Below are positions 13,075 to 27,228 of a DNA stretch of 57,500 nucleotides, one piece after another. Numbering within the stretch: position 1 is the first letter of the stretch; every line of letters begins with the position of its first letter. This DNA is from Chrysomallon squamiferum (Eukaryota > Mollusca > Gastropoda > Neomphalida > Peltospiridae): the NCBI GenBank assembly GCA_012295275.1, contig CM022669.1, positions 18,876,091-18,933,590 of the forward strand, in the 5' to 3' direction. The notes beneath the pieces are model-generated. The model worked only from the letters and a program-made list of their open reading frames with translations, was not told where the DNA came from and searched no databases. A program made the translations under genes and the position numbers.

Positions 13075-13460
13075 TATTATTACCAGTAACATCCTCTCTA
13101 TTATTGTTTAATAATCGTCAGCTCTGTGCCTCTAAGACCTGTCTGCTTGTCTCGGGAGGAAATGTCCTTTGACAATCGTTTTTCAACGCCGTAACTAGAT
13201 TACTCTGACCGCGATAAAAACCTTAACGCAATTAGACTTCGGGATTAGGTGATTCAGAAGGGTGACAGTTTTAGCATCCTCGTCAAGGTCTTTAGAGCTT
13301 TGGAACATACGTTTTATCACGTCTCTTTGCGTGATGACAAAACAAATCGAACACGGATAACTGGTAGAAAACTCGGGCTTTGTTAGCGAGGATGTAAAGC
13401 ATCATGAATAATTCACTGGCGAATTCGCAAGAGACTGAATTAAACGCGACTGTTGTACTT
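13075..13460. promoter_or_regulatory. Candidate regulatory island, right part
   Basis: Repeat-free sequence with CGCAATTAGACTTCGGGATTA, homeodomain-type cores and CpG-containing segments. The predicted short frame starting at 13404 runs into T-rich DNA and is not considered a gene. Confidence 0.28.
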
Positions 13461-14354
13461 TTTCTTTATATATTTTTTCTTTTATTTCTTTTTAAAAAAT
13501 TTACATTTTTTTTAATTTATTTATTTTTTATTTTTTATTATCTTGTTTTTGTTGTTTTTATGTGGGGTTTTTTGTTTGTTTTATGGGGTTTTTTTAGGTT
13601 TTTTTTCATTTTGTTACAGATCATGATCAACGGCATTTAAAGACACACAGTGTTTCATGTAATATTTTCCGTTTGATGACATAGATTGCCTTGTTGTAAA
13701 GTTCACTGATATAATTATTTTACAATATGTAGAATTCTCCAAATATTTTTTAAGTCAAAATGCTGATTCTACAACATTAACGATAACTATTACTATCATT
13801 AAGAAAAAAAAAATAAAAAAATAAAGAAATTAAAATAAGAAAAAAAAAAATAAAAATAAAGAAATTAAAAAAAAAAAAAAAAAAAAAAGTATCGGTTTCA
13901 AAAGAGCCTAATGAACATTACACGCCTTTTGAATGACAGCTTCTTAATAAAACGAAAATATCATTGAATTCTCGCGATCGAAATATAACCATACTTGTCA
14001 CTTCTTCTGCTGAAATACGACGACTCTCTGTTCTCCCCTGTACAAACGTAACGTTATCAATATTGTGCAGAAATTTCTTCATTAAGACTGCATTGAAATG
14101 ACAAAAACACACATCCCGGCAGTTATTTACACGCGTTTTCAATGAGGCAGCGGCTTTAATAAAGTCTTCTGTAATCTGCAGAGCTAAGTGTGACAGTGCA
14201 ATAGGGGGGAAAAAAAACCACATCGTTGAAAGCGCAAGGAGATGTAAAGTACTGCTTATTTAGGTTATACGAGATCAACAGGAAAATCTAATACTGTTAC
14301 CACCACCAGCAGTGCAATTTTTTTTTGCCGGTACTAGGCCAATTGTTACTTACA
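13461..14354. other. Non-coding DNA with A/T runs
   Basis: T-rich 13460-13615 and A-rich 13800-13890. The minus-strand 101-residue frame at 13918-14223 has no recognisable domain. Confidence 0.6.
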
Positions 14355-14730
14355 AGCAGAAGCAACGATAGTAGTAATGGTAGCAGTAGTAGTAGTAGTA
14401 GTAGTAGTAGAATTGTTAAAAAATGTAGTGTGCTTGTGAAAGGAGTTGCCTACAGTAGTGGTTGTAATAGTAGTAGTGGTAGAAGTACAGTTATATTAGT
14501 AGTGATAGTAGTTCAGTTATATTAGTAGTGATAGTAGTAGTACAGTTGTAGTAGTAGTGGTATTAATAGTAGTAGTAGTACTAGTATTGTGGTAAGAAGT
14601 TATAGTAGTATTAGTATTAGTAATAGTAGTAATAGTAGCAGTAGTAGCAGTAGTAGCAGTAGCAGCTGCAGTAGTAGTATTAGCAGTAATAGTAATGGTA
14701 GTAATAATATAATAATAGTAGTACTAATAG
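14355..14730 (+). repeat. GTA (AGT) trinucleotide array
   Basis: Imperfect GTA units for about 370 bp, including a duplicated TTATATTAGTAGTGATAGTA segment near 14490 and 14517. Confidence 0.94.
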
Positions 14731-15105
14731 TAGATGTAAAAGCTTCCATATTTCTTGAAATCTTTCGATCAGGAAGTGAAAAACGAAAATTTGCATGCTT
14801 CCTGGAACTGTGAAAAGAAGTAATCCATAAATATCAAACTTCTTCAAAAACAGAAACAAATTTTTAAAAGTTTAAAAAAAAAAAAAAGGGGGGGGGCAAA
14901 GTTTCTAAAAACGTTTCGATCGCTACATGAAGCGATGCAAGCAACAAGAGGATAAATACTGTATGACGTATGTCTGTGTATGTATCTGTCACTCGATTAT
15001 GTTGTAAATCTCAGCTGTTAACATATTTTATATTTTGGGAACATTTTATTTGTAACTGTCTGTGAGAATGACAATGAATACCGCTTTAAAGAAAATATTT
15101 GCGTC

Positions 15106-15147
<42 letters not shown>

Positions 15148-15404
15148 CACTGAATGAGCTTTTGGTATTTATATATGTGTGCGAGTGTGAGTGTATATAT
15201 ATATATGTATGAATTTATGTGTATATGCATGTTCGAATCTATGTAGGAATTTATTTATTTATATGAGTTGGTATGCATGCGTATGTATGTATTTTAGGAT
15301 TTGAATATTCTCTGTCTTATGTACGTCTGATTAGTCTTTGTCTTTCGTCAGTATGTATGTATGCATGTTCGTATCTATGTATGAATTTATTTATATATGA
15401 ATAT

Positions 15405-15504
15405 AAATGTAAAGGTGTAGTATGTTTGTATGTTTGTGTATGTATGTATATATGTATATACGTATGTATGTATGTATGAATGTATGTATATTTGTATGTA
15501 TGTG

Positions 15505-15536
<32 letters not shown>

Positions 15537-15641
15537 TGTATGTATGTATGTATGTACGTACGTATGAAGTTAAGCGTTTACGTTTAATATTACATTAGAC
15601 ATCTACTATACCAGATCTCCAGTCATTTTTATTTTCCATTT

Positions 15642-15672
<31 letters not shown>
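15405..15672 (+). repeat. GTAT tetranucleotide and ATT arrays
   Basis: Imperfect then perfect GTAT units extend to 15560, and an ATT run lies at 15643-15672. A TA run precedes at 15107-15132. Confidence 0.95.
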
Positions 15673-15673
<1 letters not shown>

Positions 15674-15738
15674 TAAACATTAAAAGATGTTACCAAAAAA
15701 AAAAAAAAACCCAAAACCCAACGAAAACTGAGCCAAGA

Positions 15739-15830
15739 CTTCACAATATCACCACGTTACTTCACAATACCACCACGTTACTTCACAATATCACCACGTT
15801 ACTTCACAATATCGCCACGTTACTTCATAA
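15739..15830 (+). repeat. 21-bp minisatellite, four copies
   Basis: The unit CTTCACAATATCACCACGTTA starts at 15739, 15760, 15781 and 15802, with a partial fifth at 15823. Copies differ at only one or two bases. Confidence 0.96.
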
Positions 15831-16149
15831 CAACTGGAGTAAAGTTACGTGTCGTAAGAAAAACCTAAAATCGTCATCGATCAACAGGGACTGGTGTGTG
15901 TAGGAAACGAGTCGTTGGCAGCTCGAAGTTTTGTTCTGGTAATTAACTTTATCGCCCAAGGCTCAGCGATAATGGCTTTGCTATATGTTAGTAAGAGTGT
16001 AGATTTTCACGAAATGAAAATTAATGGCAGTGCGATACATGATTTAACCATTAGGTAACAAAAGGTAACGGCGATACCTTTGTCGTCAGGACTTGGTTTA
16101 TTTCAGAACGCAGATAAACGTGGGGCGTACGTGTGTGTGTGCTGATACA
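15831..16149. other. Unique low-repeat island
   Basis: Balanced composition with AAAATTAATGG, GATTTAACCATTAGGTAAC and CCCAAGGCTCAGCGATAATGG segments, reminiscent of conserved non-coding DNA. No gene seen. Confidence 0.35.
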
Positions 16150-16560
16150 CGACGAACACACAGACCGACAGACAGAGAGTCAGTCAGGCAGAAACACGAT
16201 CGGACAGATAGACAGACAAATATAAAGACGAAAAACAAATAGACAGACGAAAAATAACCAGACAACCAGAGAGACAGACAATCAGACGAAAACACACCCA
16301 GACAGAAAAAGGCAGACAGGCAGACAGATGGAAAACAAACAGATAGTCTAACAAATAGACAGACAGACAGACAGAAAAATAGAGAGGCAAGCAGACAGAT
16401 AGACACATTATCAGATATGTAAAAGAAAACAAAAAAGACAATGTTCAATAAAAATAAATAAAACTGTCGTTTCACTTATAAAAATGACAGACAAACTGAC
16501 AGGCAAACAGACAAAAAACAACAACAAAAAAACAGAGAGGCAAGCAAGCACATAGATACA
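16150..16560 (+). repeat. Degenerate CAGA/GACA array
   Basis: Imperfect AGACAGAC units over about 400 bp. The minus-strand Cys/Leu/Ser-rich frames across it are repeat translations. Poly-T runs follow at about 16648 and 16750. Confidence 0.9.
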
Positions 16561-16989
16561 CTATCAGACATATAAATACAAAAAAAGATAATGATCTATA
16601 ATAATAAACAAAACTCGTTTTTCACTTATAAAACTCTTAGGCTGTATTTTTTTTTTTTTTTTTTTTAATTTTTTGGTTCTAACGACCAAATGTACGTTTT
16701 AATGTAGTCTTTTTATTTTCTTTCTATATAAAGAAAAAAGATCAGACAGTTTTTTTTTTTTTTTTTTTTTTTCGTACCGTAGATTTTACAATCGCATTAC
16801 TCTGTTCTAAAAAGTAATTTTGGTCATTAGCTTTCTACTGAAAACTTTGTCTTTAGAACCTGATGTAGTTTTTAATCGATTCATTTTCATTATAGGAGAG
16901 GATGTTTTTTTGTTTTTTTTTGTATCAACACAAAAGTTCTCTGTAACAGTTCATCTTTGTCGTCGTCATGGTAACAAAAGAAAGAATAA

Positions 16990-17550
16990 CATGGCAACAG
17001 AAGTAGTAGTAGTAATAACAATAATACTAATAGTAGTAGTAGTAGTAGCTGTTGTTGTAGTGGTAATAATAACAATAATAGTGACAATGACGACGACGAC
17101 GACGACGATGATGATGATAATGATAAGAGTCACCATAAGAACATCAACAATAACGATAATAATATATACTTTTGCTATTATTTATAGTACATGTTGCTGC
17201 TGTTCTTGTTGTTGTAGCAGAACCTGTTGTTCTAATAGTTACGTATAATAGTGGAAACTGATGCAATAGTTATAGAAGTTGCAGTTGTAGTATTTGTAGT
17301 AATATCAAATAGCACTAGTAGCTGTAGTAATAACTGTAGGAGTGTTGCTTGCTGCTATTGTGATTATTATTATTACTATTGTTGTTGCTGACGTCGTTGT
17401 TGTCATTATTCTTATTATCATCATCGTCGTTGTTGTTGTAGTCGTTGTTGTTGTTATTATTAGTATTATTGTCGTTGTTATTATTATTACTATTATTATT
17501 ATAATTATGTTCTTTTTTGTTGCTGTTGCTGTTATTGTCATTTACTCTTT
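16990..17550 (+). repeat. GTA/GTT/ATT trinucleotide compound array
   Basis: Interrupted trinucleotide units (GTA, AAT, GAC, GTT, ATT) with short intervening sequence. Confidence 0.92.
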
Positions 17551-17827
17551 TTGATGAATACAAAGGTCAGAGGAGGATCGCAGGAATGTTTTTTCATCCG
17601 AGCATAAAATGAAATAAAAAATAAAAATCTCATTCGATGATTAAATTAGATATGCCGGAGGTGAAGTTAACTTATCCAAATCTTTCCTTTTCATGTCCCA
17701 GTTCTCTTTTTCTTCACAGGACGCTGGCGAATCTGCGGCTAGGAATTTGTAGTACTGTCAGCGTAATCTCACTTTTCTTTTTACAGATTTTTACAATGAT
17801 TTCCTTTGACCTAATAATATTTGTGCA

Positions 17828-17955
<128 letters not shown>

Positions 17956-18234
17956 ATTGCCCTCTGTCGCTATCGGTTCTCTCTGTCATTCTCTCCTTGT
18001 CTGTCTCTCTTTACTTTATATAACCTACCTATCTTTATCCCTCGCTGTGTCTTTCTCTCTCACTTTCTCTGCGTATATGTCAACCATGATCTAAACCAGC
18101 AGTTAAACACTAATGAACAATATATATAAAATAATGTGGTAATATTGTGAAGTCTTCGGTTGCCATAAGTCTAGGGTTTTTCAATTATTATTATTTTTTG
18201 TTTGTTTGTTTCTTAACGGCCTTTAATAGTTAAA

Positions 18235-18242
18235 TAATAATA

Positions 18243-18315
<73 letters not shown>
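18235..18315 (+). repeat. (AAT)n then (AC)n
   Basis: AAT units to about 18281, then an AC run to 18315. Confidence 0.97.
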
Positions 18316-18317
<2 letters not shown>

Positions 18318-18983
18318 TTTTTCATGTCCCAAATTATTTGTAAAAATAGTTCCGTCACACGCGAAAATACAGAAATTTATTTAGTCGTTAAATCTTGCTA
18401 CTATTTATAGTGATTGGTAGGTGTACATAAGCTTTTTTTTTTTTTTTTTTGTTAGTGGGAAATGATAATAATTACGTGAATTTCGATTTGAAGAAAGAGA
18501 AGGGACATATTCTTACGAACAATGATAGCTGTAGCTTGTAGCGAACTGACTTACCATTAATTGGCGTGATGGAAGCAACAGGCAAAATATCTCCGCAAGA
18601 CATATTTTCTTTTCGTTGCTTATTTATTTTAATTTAGAAAAAAAAAAATGTAAATTGAGCCCACTGACGAAATCTAGTATAAAACTGTCAAAGCGCTGTG
18701 TTCACATTCGTTGAACTGGTTTGAAAAAGCGCAACGTGAATGTAACAGTTTTGCGGGGGTTGGTACGTCTTTGTATAATCACCTTAAACTGCTTCTTCAA
18801 TTTTTTTAGTTGTGTTTTTTTCTTCTTTTATTTTTTCGTCGTTTTTTTTTTTTTTTTGTTGTTGTTGTTGAAAGGTGTTTATTTCCCTTTAAGAAATGCT
18901 TAAGTATTATTTTTTTAGCATTCAGTGACTTACTCACCAGTTAATTCTGATTATTATTTTCCAAAATAAAAGTATACATTACA

Positions 18984-19112
<129 letters not shown>

Positions 19113-19249
19113 ACGCACACACACAAACAAACAAACAAATACACATTTCCTAAAACAGGACTTTCAGCGTATCGTATAATAATATATTAGATTTTACAGT
19201 GCAGCCATCATTATCTGCAACTGTAACATACATTAGTGTATTCTGCAGT

Positions 19250-19292
19250 AGTGACCAATCAGACCTTGGTGACGAGCTCTGATGACGTCATA
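19250..19292. promoter_or_regulatory. CCAAT box and palindromic CRE
   Basis: CCAAT at 19255-19259 is followed 23 bp later by the full CRE octamer TGACGTCA at 19283-19290. The pairing is typical of promoters, but no gene was recognised next to it. Confidence 0.3.
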
Positions 19293-19568
19293 ATCCACTA
19301 GGCAGGAATAAGCCATTAGATAAAGGAGCTATTTTTTAGGATCTAATATCCTGGAAGAATAAAAGTTCAGAAGTTCAAAAGCGTTTTTCACTGATGAGGT
19401 TACCAGAAGAGGAAAGCTGTAGATTGCAGCAGATCAGAAATCTCATCGTGTTTAACACAGTTCTGTTCACGTCACAGCCTTCGCTAAAGGAGAAAATTAT
19501 CAGACAAAAATATCAGTATCGACTGACGTGATTTAAATTAAATATAAATGTAAAAAGTATTAAAACTT

Positions 19569-19578
19569 ATATATATAT

Positions 19579-19609
<31 letters not shown>

Positions 19610-19740
19610 CATACATACATACTTAAACCTAAATATATTGAAAATATAAGCTGAATTACCTTATTGCATTCTTATATATATATATACATATATAGATATA
19701 TGTGTGTATGTGTGTGTGTGTTTCTGTGTGTGTGTGTGTG
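19569..19740 (+). repeat. TA, GATA, CATA and GT short arrays
   Basis: TA then GATA then CATA to about 19622, with a second TA/GT cluster at 19673-19740. Confidence 0.93.
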
Positions 19741-20104
19741 CTCCAACTACTGACGTAATCTCGTAACGTTAATGTAAAACGGACGATAACGGCTTTGAGA
19801 AAACTAAAAGGTTAAACCATGTCCAAAATGTCTTTCCAATTTCCATTAATTCCCCACTAAGTAATGTTCTCAGTTTCTACGGTCATTTTTCTTCTGTTTC
19901 TTAAAAGGTCCAACAGAAAGCTTTAATGTCAAAATGTTTCTTGTTTGCGTGATAATGTTGAGGGTAACGGTAATAGTAATTATGATGATAATGATAATGG
20001 TGATGATAATTTAATGATAATGACTAATGCTGATGCTATTTTTGTTTCATGATTACGTCGGGGTTGTTATTATTATGATAAAATATCTTCAAAAAAGTTG
20101 TTAT

Positions 20105-20493
<389 letters not shown>

Positions 20494-20815
20494 AGATTTT
20501 CTCTTTGTGTCTACGTCTTTTTGGCTGTATTTGTCACTGACCCACAGACTCACAGACTCAGCTTCATTTCCCTGCAGTTTGTACAAAATTACATGGCCGG
20601 CATTAGCTCAGCACGTAATTTGTAATTACGTAGATAACGACGTCTAAACATTTTGATGATTCATCGATTAGGTGTACAGACAGACATACGTATCTCAGTT
20701 ATTACGTTTGATCATCTAATAATGTACCTATATATATCCGTGTGTGGGTGTGGGTGTGTGTGTGTATGAAATGTCTTTATATTGAGCATTCACATCTGTG
20801 TATGTTTTTGATACT

Positions 20816-21047
20816 TAATTACCTAAAAAAAAAAAAAATGAGTGCTATGCTAGAGGTATTTTGCACCTACATAACGCGATGGAGTGGACAATTTCGCTGG
20901 AAGCAAATTTGTTTCAGTAACATGAACAGAAAATATAACATCTAATGACAGGATGTAAATACGATCTTAGTCGTGCCGGTTTTAACGCTAATTACAACAA
21001 CAAAAATAAGTTGCTGAGATATCGATGTATCTAAGTTAAATGAAGAT
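20816..21047 (+). mobile_element. Interspersed repeat family B, forward copy
   Basis: This segment, including AGTGCTATGCTAGAGG, CGCGATGGAGTGGACA, AGGATGTAAATACGATCTTA and AAGTTAAATGAAGAT, recurs nearly unchanged on the opposite strand at 25278-25510. It starts with a homopolymeric A run. It contains no coding frame and no clear terminal repeat, so the element class is undetermined. Confidence 0.8.
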
Positions 21048-22169
<1,122 letters not shown>

Positions 22170-23074
22170 GGTATTTCTCTCTTATCATCTTTATCCTTAT
22201 ATATCTTCTTTATCGTTTCTCTTTTGTATCACGCTCTCTCTCTCTTACACACATCTACTTCTCTCTAAATATCCGTCTTTAACCCGCGATATCTAATTAT
22301 TCTACAAGCTACACTCGCTTCTTCCTCGCACGTACACCCTGAAACATCTTTTTCTCCTTTTCCTGCAAGTGGATCATTAACTTCACGCTTTATACAAAAA
22401 TGTCCAAATTAAATGGAAAATCAATTAGCAAAGGATTGTAACCGTTCACGTTTTAAAAGTACATACCAGTGTTTAACGAAGGAAGTGCAAGTCAATTACT
22501 GAGCTGGTTTCCAGCACCTAATCCTAACACCTGTAGATTTTAGTGAAACGGGATAAAAGGGATAATCTCTCTATTTCTCCACGATTAACCTACTTTTGTA
22601 GACGAAAATGTGTTTTCATTAAGCATATTACTGTATACTTTAAAAACATATTTTAACTAAATCGCATTGGAATGTTTTACTGGCATCCGACATATTTCAT
22701 TAGATGTCGAGAATTGTTTAGGTCCATTTAAATTAAATTGCAGCCAAAAGGAAACGTAATTTTTGTTTTTCTTCTATTTTTTTAATTGTTTGTCCCAAAA
22801 CACGATGAGGTTGTTAAAAGAATGAAAGAAAGAATGTTCGTAAAAAGATACCTCATGTTTTAATAATCAAGATAGTTAGATCCGCATGTTTTGGTATGTG
22901 TATATGTGTATATGTATGTGTATCTGTATATGTATGGGTGTCGGTATGTATTTAAGGCGTAAGTGAATGCCTATGTTTATGTGTATGTCTATGTACATAT
23001 CTATGAATCGATGTCAGTATGCATGTGTGTGTATTCTTTTTCTGTAATGATGTTTAATCTTAACGATGAATTTG

Positions 23075-23076
<2 letters not shown>
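22170..23076. other. Non-coding unique DNA
   Basis: Low-repeat from 22270 to 22860, then degenerate GTAT units. No gene seen. Confidence 0.6.
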
Positions 23077-23168
<92 letters not shown>

Positions 23169-23191
23169 CAGACAGATAGATAGACAGATAT

Positions 23192-23286
<95 letters not shown>

Positions 23287-23290
23287 TATA
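23077..23290 (+). repeat. (TA)n then (GATA)n
   Basis: About 60 bp of TA runs into about 150 bp of GATA with a few GACA units. Confidence 0.98.
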
Positions 23291-23356
23291 GTTGTATATA
23301 TATACATAAATATACATACATACATACATACATATAAATGCACACCCACACACATA

Positions 23357-23398
<42 letters not shown>

Positions 23399-23550
23399 CT
23401 TCTCTCAACTAGGGGTAAGCATAACATGTCCTTGAAAAGAGTCTGGGTGCGGCGTTTGCGTGAACGAGAAAGAGCTAAGAGAACAGTCAATTGTTAACAT
23501 GTCAGGCGAACGCTCTAACCACTGAGCTTCTGCCTCGGCTGACTTCACTA
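23357..23550 (-). mobile_element. tRNA-derived SINE-like element with TAA-repeat tail
   Basis: On the minus strand the sequence GCTCAGTGGTTAGAGCGTTC (within 23504-23531) matches a tRNA D-arm/A-box region. It is followed by about 110 bp of unrelated body and then a (TAA)n tail (plus-strand ATT run at 23357-23396). This head-body-tail order is typical of tRNA SINEs. The expected B box is not clear, so this may be a degraded copy. Confidence 0.55.
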
Positions 23551-23819
23551 CAGTAGTGTTCAGTGCGCGCAGCAGAAACGTGCCTCTGTAAACGAAGACG
23601 AAGAAAAAAGCAAGATTTATTACAAATGTCGTAAATACTGAAACACATTCCTGAAAGCGTGCTTTTAATTATCGCAATTACGGGCTATTTTTGTGATATT
23701 TTTTTATTTATTTATTTTTTTCCTGCACCTGATTTAACTTTAAAAAAAACGTAAAGACTACATGCACTTTTCCTTCCCTTTGTTTGTTGGTATGTCTGTC
23801 TCTGTGTCTGTGGTGTAAG

Positions 23820-24098
<279 letters not shown>

Positions 24099-24099
24099 A

Positions 24100-24421
24100 C
24101 TATCTCCCCCGACTCTCTTTCTCTTCTCTAAGTTAGGGCAAACAGTTATGGAAACAATTGGTTCTGCATTCTTAGAAATCAGATACAAAAATATTTGACA
24201 GATCGTGGCAAATAATTGACAATTATAATTACGTTTGTACAAATATCTGAAGGTTCTGAGTGGTTTGTGCGGTTCAAGCATTAAATCAGCTTTTCACTTA
24301 AGACACACTTTTAGTTAGTTTTATTTTTATTTTCTCTTTCTTTTTTTTTTTTTTTTTTCTTTTTTTTTCTTTTTGTTTTACACTGTTTTATTATTTTACT
24401 GAATGTGAAATAACCAGCAGG

Positions 24422-24456
<35 letters not shown>

Positions 24457-25029
24457 ATTAGAAAGAAGAAAAAGAAATAACGCTTGATTTAAGGTGATTC
24501 AAAATTAGAAAATCAAATATAGTATCAAATTCTGCTTATTTGTCGTTTGCTATTACAGCTTAATCGTTCGCCTGCGCTGGAGAGGATTATGGGATCGAGA
24601 CGGATCTGTTTCCGAATACAGCCGAATCTCAAAAACAGTCAAAAATTGTGACATTTCTAAGTGAAATGTCTTACAATAAAGAAACGTTTCTTTCACGTAA
24701 TCGACTGAGTTAAGGTGATGGATGCGGCAAAACTGCACAAAAAGTCTGCTTGTTGTAACGTGGGTGTTTTAAACGTACAGAAACAGCAAGAATCGTCTGG
24801 TGGGAGTGCTGTTACAGTACGGAAAAAAAAAAAAAAAAAAAAAAAGGATTTTTGAAAATTATATAAAAGAATATATATATATATTTTTTAACACACAATC
24901 AACGCATCTCATTACTTCGATAAACAGACATCACATATAAATTATAATTAATAATCACACACATAATTAAATGTAGTCGAATGAGGGGGTCACAACTTTT
25001 GCTTATTTAGCAGCAAGAAATCTTGTTTG
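24100..25029. other. Non-coding DNA
   Basis: T and A runs plus unique sequence. The 61-residue minus-strand frame at 24553-24738 has no recognisable features. Confidence 0.6.
24420..24456 (+). repeat. Poly-A run
   Basis: About 35 consecutive A, one of few long A runs on this strand; another lies at 24821-24845. Confidence 0.95.
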
Positions 25030-25200
25030 TCCACCTTCCCGTTACACAGCATAGCGTATATTAATAAACCAGTTATGGTGCTGGGATTTAAGTCTTGTTG
25101 GAACGGGAAATAATTTAACGGGGGACACTGACAAAGTATTTATCCTATAACATAACAAACCTGATCGTCCGATCTAACCACTGAGCCACATCCCGTCACA
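25030..25200 (-). mobile_element. Possible tRNA-like SINE fragment
   Basis: On the minus strand GTGGCTCAGTGGTTAGATCG (25165-25193) resembles a tRNA A-box region. A degenerate B-box-like GACTTAAATCCC lies about 90 bp downstream (25083-25094), which is longer than the usual spacing. It abuts repeat family B. Confidence 0.4.
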
Positions 25201-25277
25201 ACTGAAATTGGAAACACAAACTCTCTAACACCCTTCTGGACTTTGTTTCCAGTTTGTTTCTGTTTCTACACTCAATA

Positions 25278-25510
25278 ATCTTCATTTAACTTAGGTACAT
25301 CGATATCTTAGTAACTTTTTTCTTCTTGTTTTTTATAATTAACGTTAAAACCGGCACCACTAAGATCGTATTTACATCCTGTCGTTAGATGTTATATTTT
25401 CTGTTCATGTTACTGAAACAAATTTGTTTCCAGCGAAATTGTCCACTCCATCGCGTTATTTAGGTGCAAAATACCTCTAGCATAGCACTCTGGATTTTTT
25501 TAGTTATTTA
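25278..25510 (-). mobile_element. Interspersed repeat family B, reverse copy
   Basis: The reverse complement of this stretch aligns over about 210 bp with 20841-21047, with few substitutions and small indels. On its minus strand it runs on into a tRNA-like stretch (25030-25200), which may be a separate insertion or the element's own 3' part; that part is absent from the forward copy. Confidence 0.8.
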
Positions 25511-25688
25511 GATATAGGTTACAAAAACGTCATGCTGGAATAGCGTGACGTAGGTGATGCCCAGTTAATTAAAGATAACAAAAAAAAAGAAGAAAACGAC
25601 CAAACGAATAGACAAATAGCTGTGTTAATAGGTGCAAGGTGGAGATTTTATGAATCAAGGAGTCTTTATTAGTCTAAATTTATATTAT

Positions 25689-26110
25689 TTTCTCCTTCTT
25701 CTTCTCCCCCACCTCTTCTTCCACTTCTTCTTCTTCATCTTCTTCATCTTCTTGTTTATCTTTTTCTTCATCTTCTTCTTCTTCTTCTTCATCTTCTTCT
25801 TCTTCTTCTTCATTTTCTTCTCTCTTCTTCTTCTTCTTCTTCTTCATCTTCTCTTCTTCTTCTTCTTCTTCTTCTTCTTCTTCTTCATCTTCTTCTTCTT
25901 CATCATCTTCTTCTTCTTCATCTTCTTCATCTTTTTGTTTATCTTCTTCTTCATCTTCTTCTCTTCTTCTTCTTCATCTTCTTCTTCTTCATCTTCTTCT
26001 TCTTCATCATCTTCTTCATCTTCTTGTTTATCTTCTTCTTCTTCTTCTTCATCTTCTTCTCTTCTTCTTCTTCTTCTTCTTCTTCTTCTTCTTCGTCGTC
26101 GTCGTCGTCT
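25689..26110 (+). repeat. Polypyrimidine TTC array with ~90-bp higher-order period
   Basis: About 420 bp is almost purely pyrimidine TTC/TCT/CATCTT units. The interruption GTTTATC recurs at 25754, 25937 and 26026, spacings of 183 and 89 bp, indicating that ~90-bp blocks were duplicated as wholes. Confidence 0.92.
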
Positions 26111-26114
26111 TATT

Positions 26115-26360
26115 ATTATTATTACGTTGTTGTTGTTAGTTATTATGTTAAGAGAATCAGCTACTGTTATTATGAAAATGTGTATGCATGTGTATGTGCA
26201 TATGTATATCTATGTATATGTGTGTGTATTAGTTCTATGTATCTGTTAGTAGTAGTAATAGTATGCGTACTAGTACTAATGGTAATAGTAACAGTAGTAT
26301 AATGTGTTTTACTACTACTACTACTACTACTACACTACCACTACTACTACTACTACCACT
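26115..26360 (+). repeat. ATT, GTA and CTA trinucleotide arrays
   Basis: Short ATT and GTT runs at 26110-26135, GTA units at 26245-26300 and ACT units at 26310-26360. Poly-T runs follow at 26467-26516. Confidence 0.9.
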
Positions 26361-26516
26361 TTTACAAATACTAACTACTATTATCTTAATCAGCATCAAC
26401 ATTTATATACTTGTATCTGCTTGCATAGTTACCTAACTGTATGCTTACGGAATTTTTATTTTTTTACTTTTTTTTTTTTTTTTCGGATACATTTTTTTTT
26501 TTTTTTTTTTTTTTTT

Positions 26517-26740
26517 AATGCAGTTATTATTTCATGAATTACGTCCTTATTTTAACCTTTATGAAACGTGATTTCTAGAAACTGATACAATTACGTTGCT
26601 TCTTTTTTCTCCCTGGGCCAAAATGTTTTGACAAAAGTCGCCCTCAGGCAACTTCTTGAATGAATCTTAATAATGCAGAAATACTTGATACGCGCCCACA
26701 GCTAAATTTACCACAGAATTAGCGAAATAACAGGCATCTA
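26517..26740. other. Non-coding DNA beside repeat family A
   Basis: May be the remainder of the reverse repeat copy; no coding content. Confidence 0.5.
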
Positions 26741-27082
26741 AGGAACAACGTGATGAGACAGAATGTGGGACTTAAACCATTCGAGGACCATTCGAGGAAA
26801 AGAAAGACGGAATCAACAAAGGGAAGAAAGAATAAGCTTCTGACAAGAGCAGAGGTTTCCCACCCCACACGCAAATAAAATAAAAAAATAAAAAAATAAA
26901 TATGTATTGGTTAATGTCTACTACAACAAATCTGCAAATCTTACAATTGCCATACAGCGTCTTAAATAAATAAAATATAATATAATCGATTGTAAACAAA
27001 GAATTGTACAAAGGTAATAAAAGTATCTAAACTGTAAACGATTTTATATAATAATATGTCACAGGAATAATAATAATAATGA
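26741..27082 (-). mobile_element. Interspersed repeat family A, reverse copy
   Basis: Read on the minus strand this matches 30750-31217: a short ATT run, ATTCCTGTGACATAT, CTTTGTAC, ATTTTATT, a T-rich centre, CTTGTCAGAAGCTTATTC, TTGATTCCGTC and GGTTTAAGTCCCA. The ATT run is about 16 bp here against about 62 bp in the forward copy, and there is no CT tract at the far end. No open frame resembles a transposon protein. Confidence 0.72.
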
Positions 27083-27181
27083 CGATGATGATGATTATGA
27101 TCATGATGGTGAAAATAATGATGATGGTCATGATAATAATAACAACAACAACAACAACAATGACTTCCAGTAAATCACACA

Positions 27182-27223
<42 letters not shown>
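27065..27223 (+). repeat. AAT, GAT, AAC and TA arrays
   Basis: Trinucleotide units followed by a (TA)n run at 27186-27223. Confidence 0.93.

Positions 27224-27228
<5 letters not shown>

Noticed and set aside
23077-23290. CRISPR-like regular repeats
   Set aside because: Continuous tetranucleotide microsatellite without spacers; the host is eukaryotic.
23461-23550. Functional tRNA gene on the minus strand
   Set aside because: Only the A-box side is tRNA-like; no acceptor stem, anticodon arm or clear B box at the right spacing.
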